Assembly: GCA_963695805.1 (NCBI GenBank) | Contig: CAVOHV010000004.1 | Span: 1 to 64,000, forward strand | DNA from: DASUPK01 sp963695805 | GTDB lineage: Bacteria > Actinomycetota > Thermoleophilia > Solirubrobacterales > 70-9 | Direction: 5' to 3' | Length of the DNA: 64,000 bases | Shown here: positions 36,424 through 43,743 of the stretch, piece by piece | How positions within the stretch are numbered: the stretch's first letter is position 1 | How the letters are laid out: the number at the start of each line of letters is the position of its first letter | Made by a program: the position numbers and the translations under genes | The notes under the pieces: generated by a model | The model's database searches: none | What the model was told of the DNA's origin: nothing | Seen by the model: the letters and a program-made list of their open reading frames with translations, nothing else

Positions 36424-38445
36424 CTAGGCCGGTTGGGCTTCGGCGGATTCAGCGGCGGGCGCCGGCTCGCCGGCATCCTCCGCAATCGCCTCGGCGGTCC
36501 GGTGCGCGAGGGCCATGATCGAGACCATTGGGTTGGTCCCGGACGAGGTCGGAAAGGCACTGGCGTCTCCGATCCACACGCCCTTGGTGTCGTGCAGCTC
36601 GCCCCACGGCCCCGCGACCGAGGTCTGCGGGTCGTCGCCCATGCGGCAGCTGCCCATCTGGTGGGCACTGAACAACTTGTAGCCGCCGGCGCGGAACGGA
36701 ATCCGCTTGACGCCGCCGATGAAGGCCTCGAGGTCGTCTCCCCGCCGCCAGGTCGGGGCGCCCTCGGCCAGAGGACCGATCATGTGCGCGCCAGCAGCCT
36801 CGTGCAGCCGGATCTGCGCATCGATCCCCTTCTTCAGGTTCTCGAGGTCGAGCTCGTCAGTCACCGCGTACATCGGCACCGACTCGCCGTTTGCGTCGAT
36901 GCTCACCTGTCCGGCGCCGCGGTCCCGCGTCAGGGATATGAAGTTGGCGGTGAAGCGAAACTCCTCCATGCGCTGCTTGTGGTCGGCGGCCGAGATCCAC
37001 GGAGTCGCAGAGCCGATCAGCCCGGGCGCGTACTGCGCCGTCTCGATCAGGAAGCCGTAGCCGTCACCCGTGTCCGCGAACTCGTCGCAGAGGCCCGCCT
37101 GAGGGGCGCCCCACCAGGCCTTCTGATCGGCGCCGTAGGCGCCGCCGACGACACTCGATGGATGGAGTCGCAGGTTGTGGCCGACCGCGGGGCCACCGAT
37201 TCCCGATCGCAGCAGTAGTGCGGGCGACTCGAGCGAGCCGGAGGCGACGACCACCCGTGGGGCCCGGACCGTGACCTTCGCGCCTCGCCCGTCCTGTGGC
37301 TGCCAGACCGCCTCGACACCGGTGGCCCGGCCACCCTCGACGAGGACGCGCGTGGCGCGGGTGAAGGTGAGGAAGCGGGCCTCGTGCTCCTGTGCGTCGG
37401 CGAGCCAGGTCCGGTCAGCGCTCTGCTTGCTGCCGGACTGGTCGCCGAAGCCGAGGTACGCCGCCGTCTCGGGCGAGTACTTGTCGCGGTCGCTGTTCCG
37501 CACGATCGTCTCGAAGCTCCAGCCCAGCGCCTCCGTCCCCTCGCGCAGCCTCTCATGGGTCCCGTTCAAGTCGCTGCACTGATCGTTGGCGCTGATCCGC
37601 TCGAGGACCGCATCGAGGTGGCGGTCGAAGGCCGACTCGCCCACATCCCCGAGCCCGTGCTCGGCCCATTGCTCGCGAACCCAGGGCCGCGTCCGCAGGC
37701 AGTTCGTCCAGTTGATCGTCGTGCCGCCGCCCAGTGTCGTCCCGGCGACCAGGCTGACGTTCCCGTCCGCAGTCGGGGTCGGCCCGCCGCGCCAGAACAT
37801 CTGCTGGTAGGCGGGCAGCTCGAGCTGGGTGAAGTCCGACTCGTTGTAGTAACCCGCGGCTTCGAGGACGACCACGTCCAGCCCGCGAGCGGCCAGCACC
37901 GCAGCCACTACCGAGCCGCCGGACCCGGAGCCGACGATGCAGACGTCCGCCTCGATGGTCTCCTCCGAGCCCTGTGGCTCCTCGATCTTCAGTGGCTTCT
38001 CCACCTCCGGGGGCGCCGAGATCGGCCCCGGGTATCCGAAGGTCTCCCAGTTCGGGTTCTTGCCCGTCTGCGGATCGGGTGCCCCGTAGTGCAGGAAAAG
38101 AGTCATCCCGATCAGCGCCGCCACGCCCGCCGCGGCCCGCGGATCGGACAGCGCCGTGTTCCGCAGGATCTGCTCGCGGGATTCCTGGGACGGGGCGCGC
38201 GTAATGCCCTGGCCGCCGAGCGCGTCGATCAGCTGCAGGAGCCCTCCGCGGAGCTCGGGATCCGGGATCTCCGAGATCAGCAGCGCCGCGCCCATGTCCA
38301 CGCCGATGTCGCTCGCCTTCCGCCTCCAGAGCTCGTCCGGATCGCGGTTCCGGGCCAGCGACGGAACGACCGTGTCGCAGACAGCGGTCAGGACCGCCTG
38401 CTGGGAGTCGCTGAGCACGATGCTCGCCTCTTCTCCGGAACCCAT
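36424..38445 (-). CDS. GMC-family oxidoreductase, long-chain alcohol oxidase-like
   Basis: This flavoprotein of about 673 residues has an N-terminal helical region (about 1-140) as in fatty-alcohol oxidases. The FAD site follows (EADVCIVGSGSGGSVVAAVL), then GTTLGGGTTINWTNCLRT and the C-terminal SAHQMGSCRMG and SSGTNPMVSIMAL, which hold the catalytic His/Asn region. It probably oxidises an alcohol or sterol to an aldehyde for the adjacent aldehyde dehydrogenase. The ATG at 38445 or the GTG at 38451 is the start; no strong ribosome site is seen. Confidence 0.87.
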   Translation of the reverse strand: MGSGEEASIVLSDSQQAVLTAVCDTVVPSLARNRDPDELWRRKASDIGVDMGAALLISEIPDPELRGGLLQLIDALGGQGITRAPSQESREQILRNTALSDPRAAAGVAALIGMTLFLHYGAPDPQTGKNPNWETFGYPGPISAPPEVEKPLKIEEPQGSEETIEADVCIVGSGSGGSVVAAVLAARGLDVVVLEAAGYYNESDFTQLELPAYQQMFWRGGPTPTADGNVSLVAGTTLGGGTTINWTNCLRTRPWVREQWAEHGLGDVGESAFDRHLDAVLERISANDQCSDLNGTHERLREGTEALGWSFETIVRNSDRDKYSPETAAYLGFGDQSGSKQSADRTWLADAQEHEARFLTFTRATRVLVEGGRATGVEAVWQPQDGRGAKVTVRAPRVVVASGSLESPALLLRSGIGGPAVGHNLRLHPSSVVGGAYGADQKAWWGAPQAGLCDEFADTGDGYGFLIETAQYAPGLIGSATPWISAADHKQRMEEFRFTANFISLTRDRGAGQVSIDANGESVPMYAVTDELDLENLKKGIDAQIRLHEAAGAHMIGPLAEGAPTWRRGDDLEAFIGGVKRIPFRAGGYKLFSAHQMGSCRMGDDPQTSVAGPWGELHDTKGVWIGDASAFPTSSGTNPMVSIMALAHRTAEAIAEDAGEPAPAAESAEAQPA

Positions 38446-38457
38446 CGCCACCGGACT

Positions 38458-39651
38458 TTACCCGGGACTGGCCGGCTGGCCAGTCCCGGGTAGGCCGCTG
38501 GCGGCAAGGGCGACCACCAGGCCCAGCGCGCACCCGGCGGCCCCGATCGCGAAGGCGGGGCCCGCACCGTGGTGCTGAGCGAGCACGCCCACGAGGGCGG
38601 CGCCCCCGCCGGTGCCGATCGCACTCGAGGTCGAGGACCACCCGAAGGCCTCGGCAAGGAAACGTGGCGAAGCGAGGTCAAGCAAGACGATCAGCGTCGT
38701 AATCACCGGGGTGAGGACCATTCCGAGGACGATCAGGACCGCGCCGGCGAGGATCAAGCTGTCCACGGGAACGAGGACCGCGAAGCCGATCGTGCTCAGG
38801 GCCAGCAGCAGCGCCAGTCGGGTTCTCGGCGTCGAGGCCCAGCGGCGCGCGCCATAGAGGAGCCCTCCCCCGAGCCCCCCGACCGAGGTCACGGCGAGCA
38901 GAAAGCCGGCGGTCGAGGGATGACCCTCGGAGGTTGCCAGTGCCGGGACGCCGATCTCGATCCCGCTGAGGGCGACCCCGAAAAGGAACTCGAGCAACAG
39001 CACGAGCCGTACCGCGGGCTCTCGGAGCAGTCCCCCGCCGTGACTCTCCTCCTCAGACGTTGCTCGGAGGTCCGGCACCAAGAGCCCCAGCCAGAGCAGG
39101 CCGACGCCCGAGACAACGGCGACGACGATCAGCGCGGCGGAAGGCGAGACGGCTCCCGCCAGCACGCCAACCACCAGCGGCCCGGCGAGGATCGATCCCT
39201 CCTGAATCATGCCGATCACGCTGTACACGGTGGTCCGATCCTCACCGGCCAGCCCAGCCCAGACCAGCCGCTGCACCTGCGATACCGGCGGCAGCCCCAG
39301 ACCGGCGATCAGGGACATCAGGACCGGAACGATGCCGGGAAGATCCGATTTCACGATCGGCACCAGCGCCAGTAGCGCGACGGTCTGTGCAACCGCGATG
39401 ACGATGAGGACTCTGCGCGGCCCCTTGGTGTCGATCAGCCGCCCCTGGATCGGCCGAGCGATCGCCGCGCCGACCACGAAGCCGGCGGCGACCGCTCCTG
39501 CCAATCCGAGCGAGCCGCGCGCCTGCTGGACCAGCAGGATCAACGCCAGGACCGTGCCGCCCTGGGTGAGCTGAGCGAAGAATGCGGCGAGCGCCTGGTT
39601 CCTGAATCGCGGCTCGGCGAGTAGCGGTCTGTAGAGAGCGAAGTCCGGCAA
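38458..39651 (-). CDS. Major facilitator superfamily transporter
   Basis: This 397-residue protein has about 12 membrane helices and a central loop near 195-215 (PDLRATSEEESHGGG). The loop after helix 2 is RPIQGRLIDTKGPRR, the MFS motif-A position. The substrate is unknown. The TTG at 39651 has GTGAGG upstream. A 7-base hairpin spans the start, and a 14-base perfect inverted repeat covers the stop. It is followed by the GMC oxidoreductase and aldehyde dehydrogenase on the same strand, so it may import or export their substrate. Confidence 0.82.
   Translation of the reverse strand: MPDFALYRPLLAEPRFRNQALAAFFAQLTQGGTVLALILLVQQARGSLGLAGAVAAGFVVGAAIARPIQGRLIDTKGPRRVLIVIAVAQTVALLALVPIVKSDLPGIVPVLMSLIAGLGLPPVSQVQRLVWAGLAGEDRTTVYSVIGMIQEGSILAGPLVVGVLAGAVSPSAALIVVAVVSGVGLLWLGLLVPDLRATSEEESHGGGLLREPAVRLVLLLEFLFGVALSGIEIGVPALATSEGHPSTAGFLLAVTSVGGLGGGLLYGARRWASTPRTRLALLLALSTIGFAVLVPVDSLILAGAVLIVLGMVLTPVITTLIVLLDLASPRFLAEAFGWSSTSSAIGTGGGAALVGVLAQHHGAGPAFAIGAAGCALGLVVALAASGLPGTGQPASPG
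38460..38491 (-). terminator. Perfect 14-base inverted repeat at the end of the transporter gene
   Basis: ACCCGGGACTGGCC and GGCCAGTCCCGGGT are perfectly paired around a 4-base loop. It covers the last codons of the transporter (PGTGQPASPG and stop), just before the GMC gene. There is no U-run, so it may be a terminator, a processing site or a stability hairpin. Confidence 0.6.
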
Positions 39652-39659
39652 AGCCGGAC
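39643..39659 (-). other. Hairpin over the transporter start codon
   Basis: GTCCGGC-AAA-GCCGGAC forms a perfect 7-base stem whose loop and arm contain the TTG start and part of its ribosome site. It could limit translation. Confidence 0.45.
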
Positions 39660-39688
39660 CTCACGCTACTTCCCGCGGAATCTGGGAA

Positions 39689-39694
39689 TACGTT
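39689..39694 (+). promoter_or_regulatory. ppa -10 box (leaderless type)
   Basis: TACGTT lies 5 bases before the ATG of ppa, with no ribosome site between them. Confidence 0.4.
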
Positions 39695-39699
39695 CTGAC

Positions 39700-40227
39700 A
39701 TGTCCACGCCAGTTGATCGGCCCGCTGCCATCGAGGAGCTCGTCGCCGCGGTCGAGATCCCCAAGGGCAGCCGCAACAAGTACGAGTTCGACCCTGACAT
39801 GGGCGGGATCAAGTTCGACCGCCTGCTGATGAGCGCCGCCACCTACCCCACCGACTACGGCTACATCCTCGACACCCTCGGCGGCGACGGCGACGCCCTG
39901 GACGCCCTCGTCTGCCTCACCGAGGCGACCTTTCCCGGGTGCCTGATCCCGGTCAAGCCCATCGGCATGTTCAAGATGCGAGACGAGAAGGGCATCGACG
40001 ACAAGATCATCTGCGTCCCCGTCGCCGACCCGAACTGGAACTCACACGACAGCGTCGACGGCCTCCCCGCTCTGCTGCGTGACGAGATCGAGCAGTTCTT
40101 CTCGATCTACAAGGTGCTCGAGCACAAGGAGGTCGTCGTGGACGGCTGGCGATCCAGGGTGGAGGCGTTGGAGGAAATCGCCGCGGCGCAGGACCGCTTC
40201 ACCCAGGCTAAGGGGTCCGTTACGTGA
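39700..40227 (+). CDS. ppa: Inorganic pyrophosphatase
   Basis: Family I soluble pyrophosphatase, 175 residues. IPKGSRNKYEFDPDMGGIKFDRLL, PTDYGYILDTLGGDGDALDALV (with metal-binding Asp residues) and DEKGIDDKIICVPVADPN are hallmarks. The 3' end overlaps the convergent proB by 8 bases. Confidence 0.95.
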   Translation: MSTPVDRPAAIEELVAAVEIPKGSRNKYEFDPDMGGIKFDRLLMSAATYPTDYGYILDTLGGDGDALDALVCLTEATFPGCLIPVKPIGMFKMRDEKGIDDKIICVPVADPNWNSHDSVDGLPALLRDEIEQFFSIYKVLEHKEVVVDGWRSRVEALEEIAAAQDRFTQAKGSVT

Positions 40228-41308
40228 GCACGAAGTAGTCCCGGTGCACAGCCTCCTCGGAGGCGTCCGGGATCAGCTCCCTCACCTTGTCCGTCCTCAG
40301 TCCCATGATCCGCCGGAGCTCTCCGGCCGAGTAGTTGACGATCCCCTTGCCGATCGTCTTCCCGTCGGCGGCCACATCGACGGCGTCCCCCGCCTCGAAC
40401 TCGCCCTCGACGTCGGTGATCCCGACCGGCAGCAGACTGCTGCCTCTCTCGCGCAGCACCCGAGCGGCACCGTCGTCGACCCGCAGCGTCCCGTGGCTCG
40501 GCTTCGCGTAGCGGAGCCACAGCTTGAAACTCGAGGCCCGCTCGGGATGCGGCTGGAAGTGGGTGCCGGTCGCCTCGCCCCTGGCAGCGGCCAAGAGCGT
40601 TCCGTCCGCCGTGCCGTCGCAGATCACGGCCCCGATCCCCGACGCCCCCGCCATGCCGGCCGCCGCGACCTTGCTGCTCATGCCGCCGAGGCCAAACGGC
40701 GACGTATGCTCCCCGATCTCGTAGCCGGCGAGCTGCGACTCCTCGCTCACCTCTGGCACCAGCTCGGCGTCGGGGTGGCTCCGCGGATCCTTCGTATAGA
40801 GCCCGGTCTGATCCGTGAGCAGAACCATCAGTCTGGCCTCGAGCATGATCGCCACCTGGGCCGCGAGGAAGTCGTTGTCGCCGAAGGTGATCTCGTCGGT
40901 AGCGGTCGTGTCGTTCTCGTTCACGACCGGGACGATGCGCCAGTCGAGCAGCCGGCCGAGCGTCCGTCGGGCGTTCAGATAGTTGGTGCGGAGCTGGAGG
41001 TCGGAAGCCGTGAGCAGGACCTGTGCCGAGCGAACGTCCCCGCCCGCCAGCCGCTCCTCGTATGCCCGGAAGAGGCTGCCCTGTCCGACCGCGGAGGCGG
41101 CCTGCAGCTCGTCGATCGCCTTGGGACGCCGTCCGAGCTCGAGCATGCGCACGCCGCGCGCGATCGCGCCCGAGGTGATCAGCACCACGTTCTCGCCGCC
41201 GACATGGAGTTCGGCGACCTGCGAGCAGACGCGGTCGAGGACGTCGGTCCGGAGCGCACCCTGATCTCCGGCGACGATCGAGGAGCCCAGTTTCGCCACC
41301 ACGGTCAT
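40220..41308 (-). CDS. proB: Glutamate 5-kinase
   Basis: ProB phosphorylates glutamate in the first step of proline synthesis. The protein has 362 residues. The amino-acid kinase domain begins VVAKLGSSIVAGDQG, with VVLITSGAIARGVRML, VNENDTTATDEITFGDND and LGGMSSKVAAAGMA. A C-terminal PUA domain follows (about 275-350, GTLRVDDGAARVLRERGSSL). The ATG at 41308 has no ribosome site; TACACT lies 9 bases upstream. Longer readings start in non-coding sequence. It should be feedback-inhibited by proline, which is family knowledge. Confidence 0.94.
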   Translation of the reverse strand: MTVVAKLGSSIVAGDQGALRTDVLDRVCSQVAELHVGGENVVLITSGAIARGVRMLELGRRPKAIDELQAASAVGQGSLFRAYEERLAGGDVRSAQVLLTASDLQLRTNYLNARRTLGRLLDWRIVPVVNENDTTATDEITFGDNDFLAAQVAIMLEARLMVLLTDQTGLYTKDPRSHPDAELVPEVSEESQLAGYEIGEHTSPFGLGGMSSKVAAAGMAGASGIGAVICDGTADGTLLAAARGEATGTHFQPHPERASSFKLWLRYAKPSHGTLRVDDGAARVLRERGSSLLPVGITDVEGEFEAGDAVDVAADGKTIGKGIVNYSAGELRRIMGLRTDKVRELIPDASEEAVHRDYFVLT

Positions 41309-41317
41309 GGCGCGGCA

Positions 41318-41356
41318 AGTGTAGGTACGGCCATGCCGGCCCCGCGGGCGTATGCT
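41318..41356. promoter_or_regulatory. Divergent -10 boxes of proB and the nitrilase gene
   Basis: The minus-strand TACACT (41318-41323) lies 9 bases before the proB ATG. The plus-strand TATGCT (41351-41356) lies 6 bases before the nitrilase ATG. Both genes lack ribosome sites. Confidence 0.5.
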
Positions 41357-41362
41357 CGCCGC

Positions 41363-42352
41363 ATGACCGAGCTCCGGACGGTGCGCGTCGCAGCTGTGCA
41401 GGCGACCCCGGTGATCCTCGACGGACCGGCCTCGGTCGCCAAGGCGGCCAAGCTGATCGGCGAGGCCGCCGCTGAGGGCGCGGAGCTGGTCGTGCTCCCG
41501 GAGACGTTCGTGCCGCTTTACCCCTCCGGCACCTGGGCGAAGAAGGCAGCCGACTTCGACGGCTTCGACGAGCTCTGGGAGCGGCTCTGGTCCAACTCGG
41601 TGGAGGTCCCCGGGCCGCTCGTGGACGAGCTCGTCGCCGCCTGCCGGAAGCACGGGGTGCACTGCGCGATCGGCGTGAACGAGCGCGAGCTCGAACGCCC
41701 GGGAACGCTCTACAACGCGCTACTGCTGCTCGGCCCCGAGGGGGTTCTGGCGAAGCACCGCAAGCTGATGCCGACCCATCACGAGAAGCTCTTCCACGGG
41801 ATCGGCGCCGGCGGCGACCTGGAGACGATCGAGACGCCGCTGGGCCGGGTCGGGGGGTTGATCTGCTGGGAGAACCGGATGCCGCTCGCCCGGTACGCGG
41901 TCTACCGCACCGGCCCGCAGATCTGGGTGGCGCCGACCGCCGACGACTCGGAAGGCTGGCTGGCGAGCATGCGGCACATCGCGATCGAATCGGGCGCCTA
42001 CGTGGTGTCCGTGCCGCAGTACATCCCGCGCTCGGCGTTCCCGGACGACTTCCCGGCAGACCTCCCGGACGAGGAGGTCTTCCTCAGGGGCGGCGCCGCG
42101 ATCGTCGAGCCCGCGGAGGGAGAGATCATCGCCGGGCCGCTCTACGACCGCGAGGGATTCGTGATGGCCGAATGCGACCTCCGGACTGGCCTGCATGCCA
42201 AGCGGTGGTTCGACTCGGTCGGCCACTACAGCCGCGAGGACGTGCTGCTGGCGGAGATCGAGGCGCCGGCAAGGAACGGCGATGCGGCTTCGCCACCAGA
42301 TCGCGGCTACGAGCGGCCGCCCGACACAACCGCTCAGGACTTCGTCCCTTGA
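41363..42352 (+). CDS. Nitrilase-family carbon-nitrogen hydrolase
   Basis: This 329-residue protein has the full catalytic triad: Glu in VVLPETFVP, Lys in KHRKLMPTHHE and Cys in GLICWENRMPL, spaced as in true nitrilases, with THHEKLFHG typical of branch 1 enzymes. It probably turns a nitrile into an acid and ammonia. It is a single plus-strand gene between proB and obg. The stop TGA overlaps the first bases of a palindromic element (42351). Confidence 0.88.
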   Translation: MTELRTVRVAAVQATPVILDGPASVAKAAKLIGEAAAEGAELVVLPETFVPLYPSGTWAKKAADFDGFDELWERLWSNSVEVPGPLVDELVAACRKHGVHCAIGVNERELERPGTLYNALLLLGPEGVLAKHRKLMPTHHEKLFHGIGAGGDLETIETPLGRVGGLICWENRMPLARYAVYRTGPQIWVAPTADDSEGWLASMRHIAIESGAYVVSVPQYIPRSAFPDDFPADLPDEEVFLRGGAAIVEPAEGEIIAGPLYDREGFVMAECDLRTGLHAKRWFDSVGHYSREDVLLAEIEAPARNGDAASPPDRGYERPPDTTAQDFVP

Positions 42353-42394
42353 TGCGAGGGTGCTCCGCGGGCGCAGCCGAGGAGCAACCCGTTT
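42351..42394 (+). repeat. Palindromic element copy 4 (long form), after the nitrilase
   Basis: GATGCGAGGG is followed by TGCTCC, centre GCGGGCGCAGCCGA, then GGAGCA and ACCCGTTT. This is the cleanest intergenic copy. It starts within the nitrilase stop codon and lies in the 68-base gap before the obg stop, where it could act as a bidirectional transcript end. Confidence 0.75.
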
Positions 42395-42420
42395 AGTGCG
42401 CTCGAGCGGCCTGGTGGCGG

Positions 42421-43701
42421 CTAGGACGGTTCGAGCTCGAACTCGATGTCCCCCACCACAACCTCGTCTCCCGGCTCGAAGCCCGCACGCTGAAGCGCGG
42501 CGATCACGCCGATCTCACGCAGTCGACCCTCTAGGTAATCCAGAGCCTCAGGGTTCTCCAGGTCGTGGCGGGCGATCAGGAGCTCGATGCCTCGACCGGT
42601 CACTCTGAATCTGCCCTCGCCCTCAGAGATCACGTCGAAGCCCTCGCCCTCGCCTGGGCGGTAGACGCGGTGCTCCGCCTCGAAGTCCCCGCGCCGCGCC
42701 GGCGCAGCCTCATCAGGAAGCGCCGTGAAGATCGCGCGGACCAGCTCGTCGAGGCCGGCGCCCGTGGCGGCCGAGATCCCAAGCATCCCAACGGCCTCTG
42801 ACCCGTGCCGCTCGTGCCATTCGGCGACCAGCCTCTCCTCCTCTTCGTCCGGAATCAGGTCGATCTTCGAGAGCGCGATGATCTCGGGCAACTCGTCGAG
42901 CCCCGATCCATATCCGCCCAGCTCGCTTCGCACCGCCCGGTAGTTGGCCTCGGGGTCGCCCTCAGCTGGGGCCACCTCGACCAGATGGACCAGGAGCCGA
43001 CAGCGCTCCAGGTGAGCGAGGAACTCGTGTCCGAGACCGGCGCCTTCGGCGGCGCCCTCGATCAGGCCGGGAATGTCCGCGATGACCAGCTGCCGATCGT
43101 CGAGCTCGATCGTCCCGAGGTTGGGCTCGAGCGTGGTGAAGGGGTAGTCGGCGACCTTCGGATCGGCCCGTGTTAGGCGCGCCAGCAGCGATGACTTGCC
43201 GGCATTCGGGAGACCGACCAGGCCGACGTCGGCGAGCAGCTTCAGTCGCAGCTCGATCTCCCCCTCCTCGCCCTCGAGCCCCTGCTCCGCGAAGCGCGGC
43301 GCTTGGCGAGTCGAGGTCGCGAAGCGCTTGTTTCCGTGTCCACCCGAGCCGCCGCGGGCGACGACGACGCGCTGTCCGTCCTCGAGCAGCTCCGTCTCCG
43401 AGCCATCGAGCCCGCTCACCACGGTTCCGGGAGGCACGGCGATCACCCGGTCCTCCCCGCGCTCGCCGTGCTGCCGTTTGCCCTTGCCGTGCTCGCCGCG
43501 CCCGGCGCGGAAGTGGCGGCTGCGGCCGAGCGAGGAGAGATCGCGGCGCTGCGCATCGGTGACGAGCACCACGTCACCGCCGCGGCCGCCGTCACCCCCG
43601 TCCGGGCCGCCGCGCGGCACGTGTGCCTCGCGCCGGAAGCTGACCACGCCGTTGCCGCCTCGCCCGCCCTCCACATGGATCTTGGCTCGGTCGAAGAGCA
43701 T
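42421..43701 (-). CDS. obg: GTPase ObgE/CgtA
   Basis: Obg is an essential 50S-assembly and stress GTPase. The protein has 426 residues. The Gly-rich Obg domain (about 1-158) is followed by the G domain (GLPNAGKSSLL, DIPGLIEGA, SKIDLI) and the C-terminal OCT domain (about 345-425), which is found in only some lineages. The ATG at 43701 is clear. It normally follows rpmA directly; here a Vps62-like membrane gene lies between. Confidence 0.95.
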   Translation of the reverse strand: MLFDRAKIHVEGGRGGNGVVSFRREAHVPRGGPDGGDGGRGGDVVLVTDAQRRDLSSLGRSRHFRAGRGEHGKGKRQHGERGEDRVIAVPPGTVVSGLDGSETELLEDGQRVVVARGGSGGHGNKRFATSTRQAPRFAEQGLEGEEGEIELRLKLLADVGLVGLPNAGKSSLLARLTRADPKVADYPFTTLEPNLGTIELDDRQLVIADIPGLIEGAAEGAGLGHEFLAHLERCRLLVHLVEVAPAEGDPEANYRAVRSELGGYGSGLDELPEIIALSKIDLIPDEEEERLVAEWHERHGSEAVGMLGISAATGAGLDELVRAIFTALPDEAAPARRGDFEAEHRVYRPGEGEGFDVISEGEGRFRVTGRGIELLIARHDLENPEALDYLEGRLREIGVIAALQRAGFEPGDEVVVGDIEFELEPS

Positions 43702-43743
43702 GCCGCGACGATAGGCCCTTGCCCTTCGCGGACTGGCGGGGAC

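Noticed and set aside
40220..41662. 480-residue reading of proB
   Set aside because: The first 118 residues run antisense over the nitrilase gene; the family start is the ATG at 41308.
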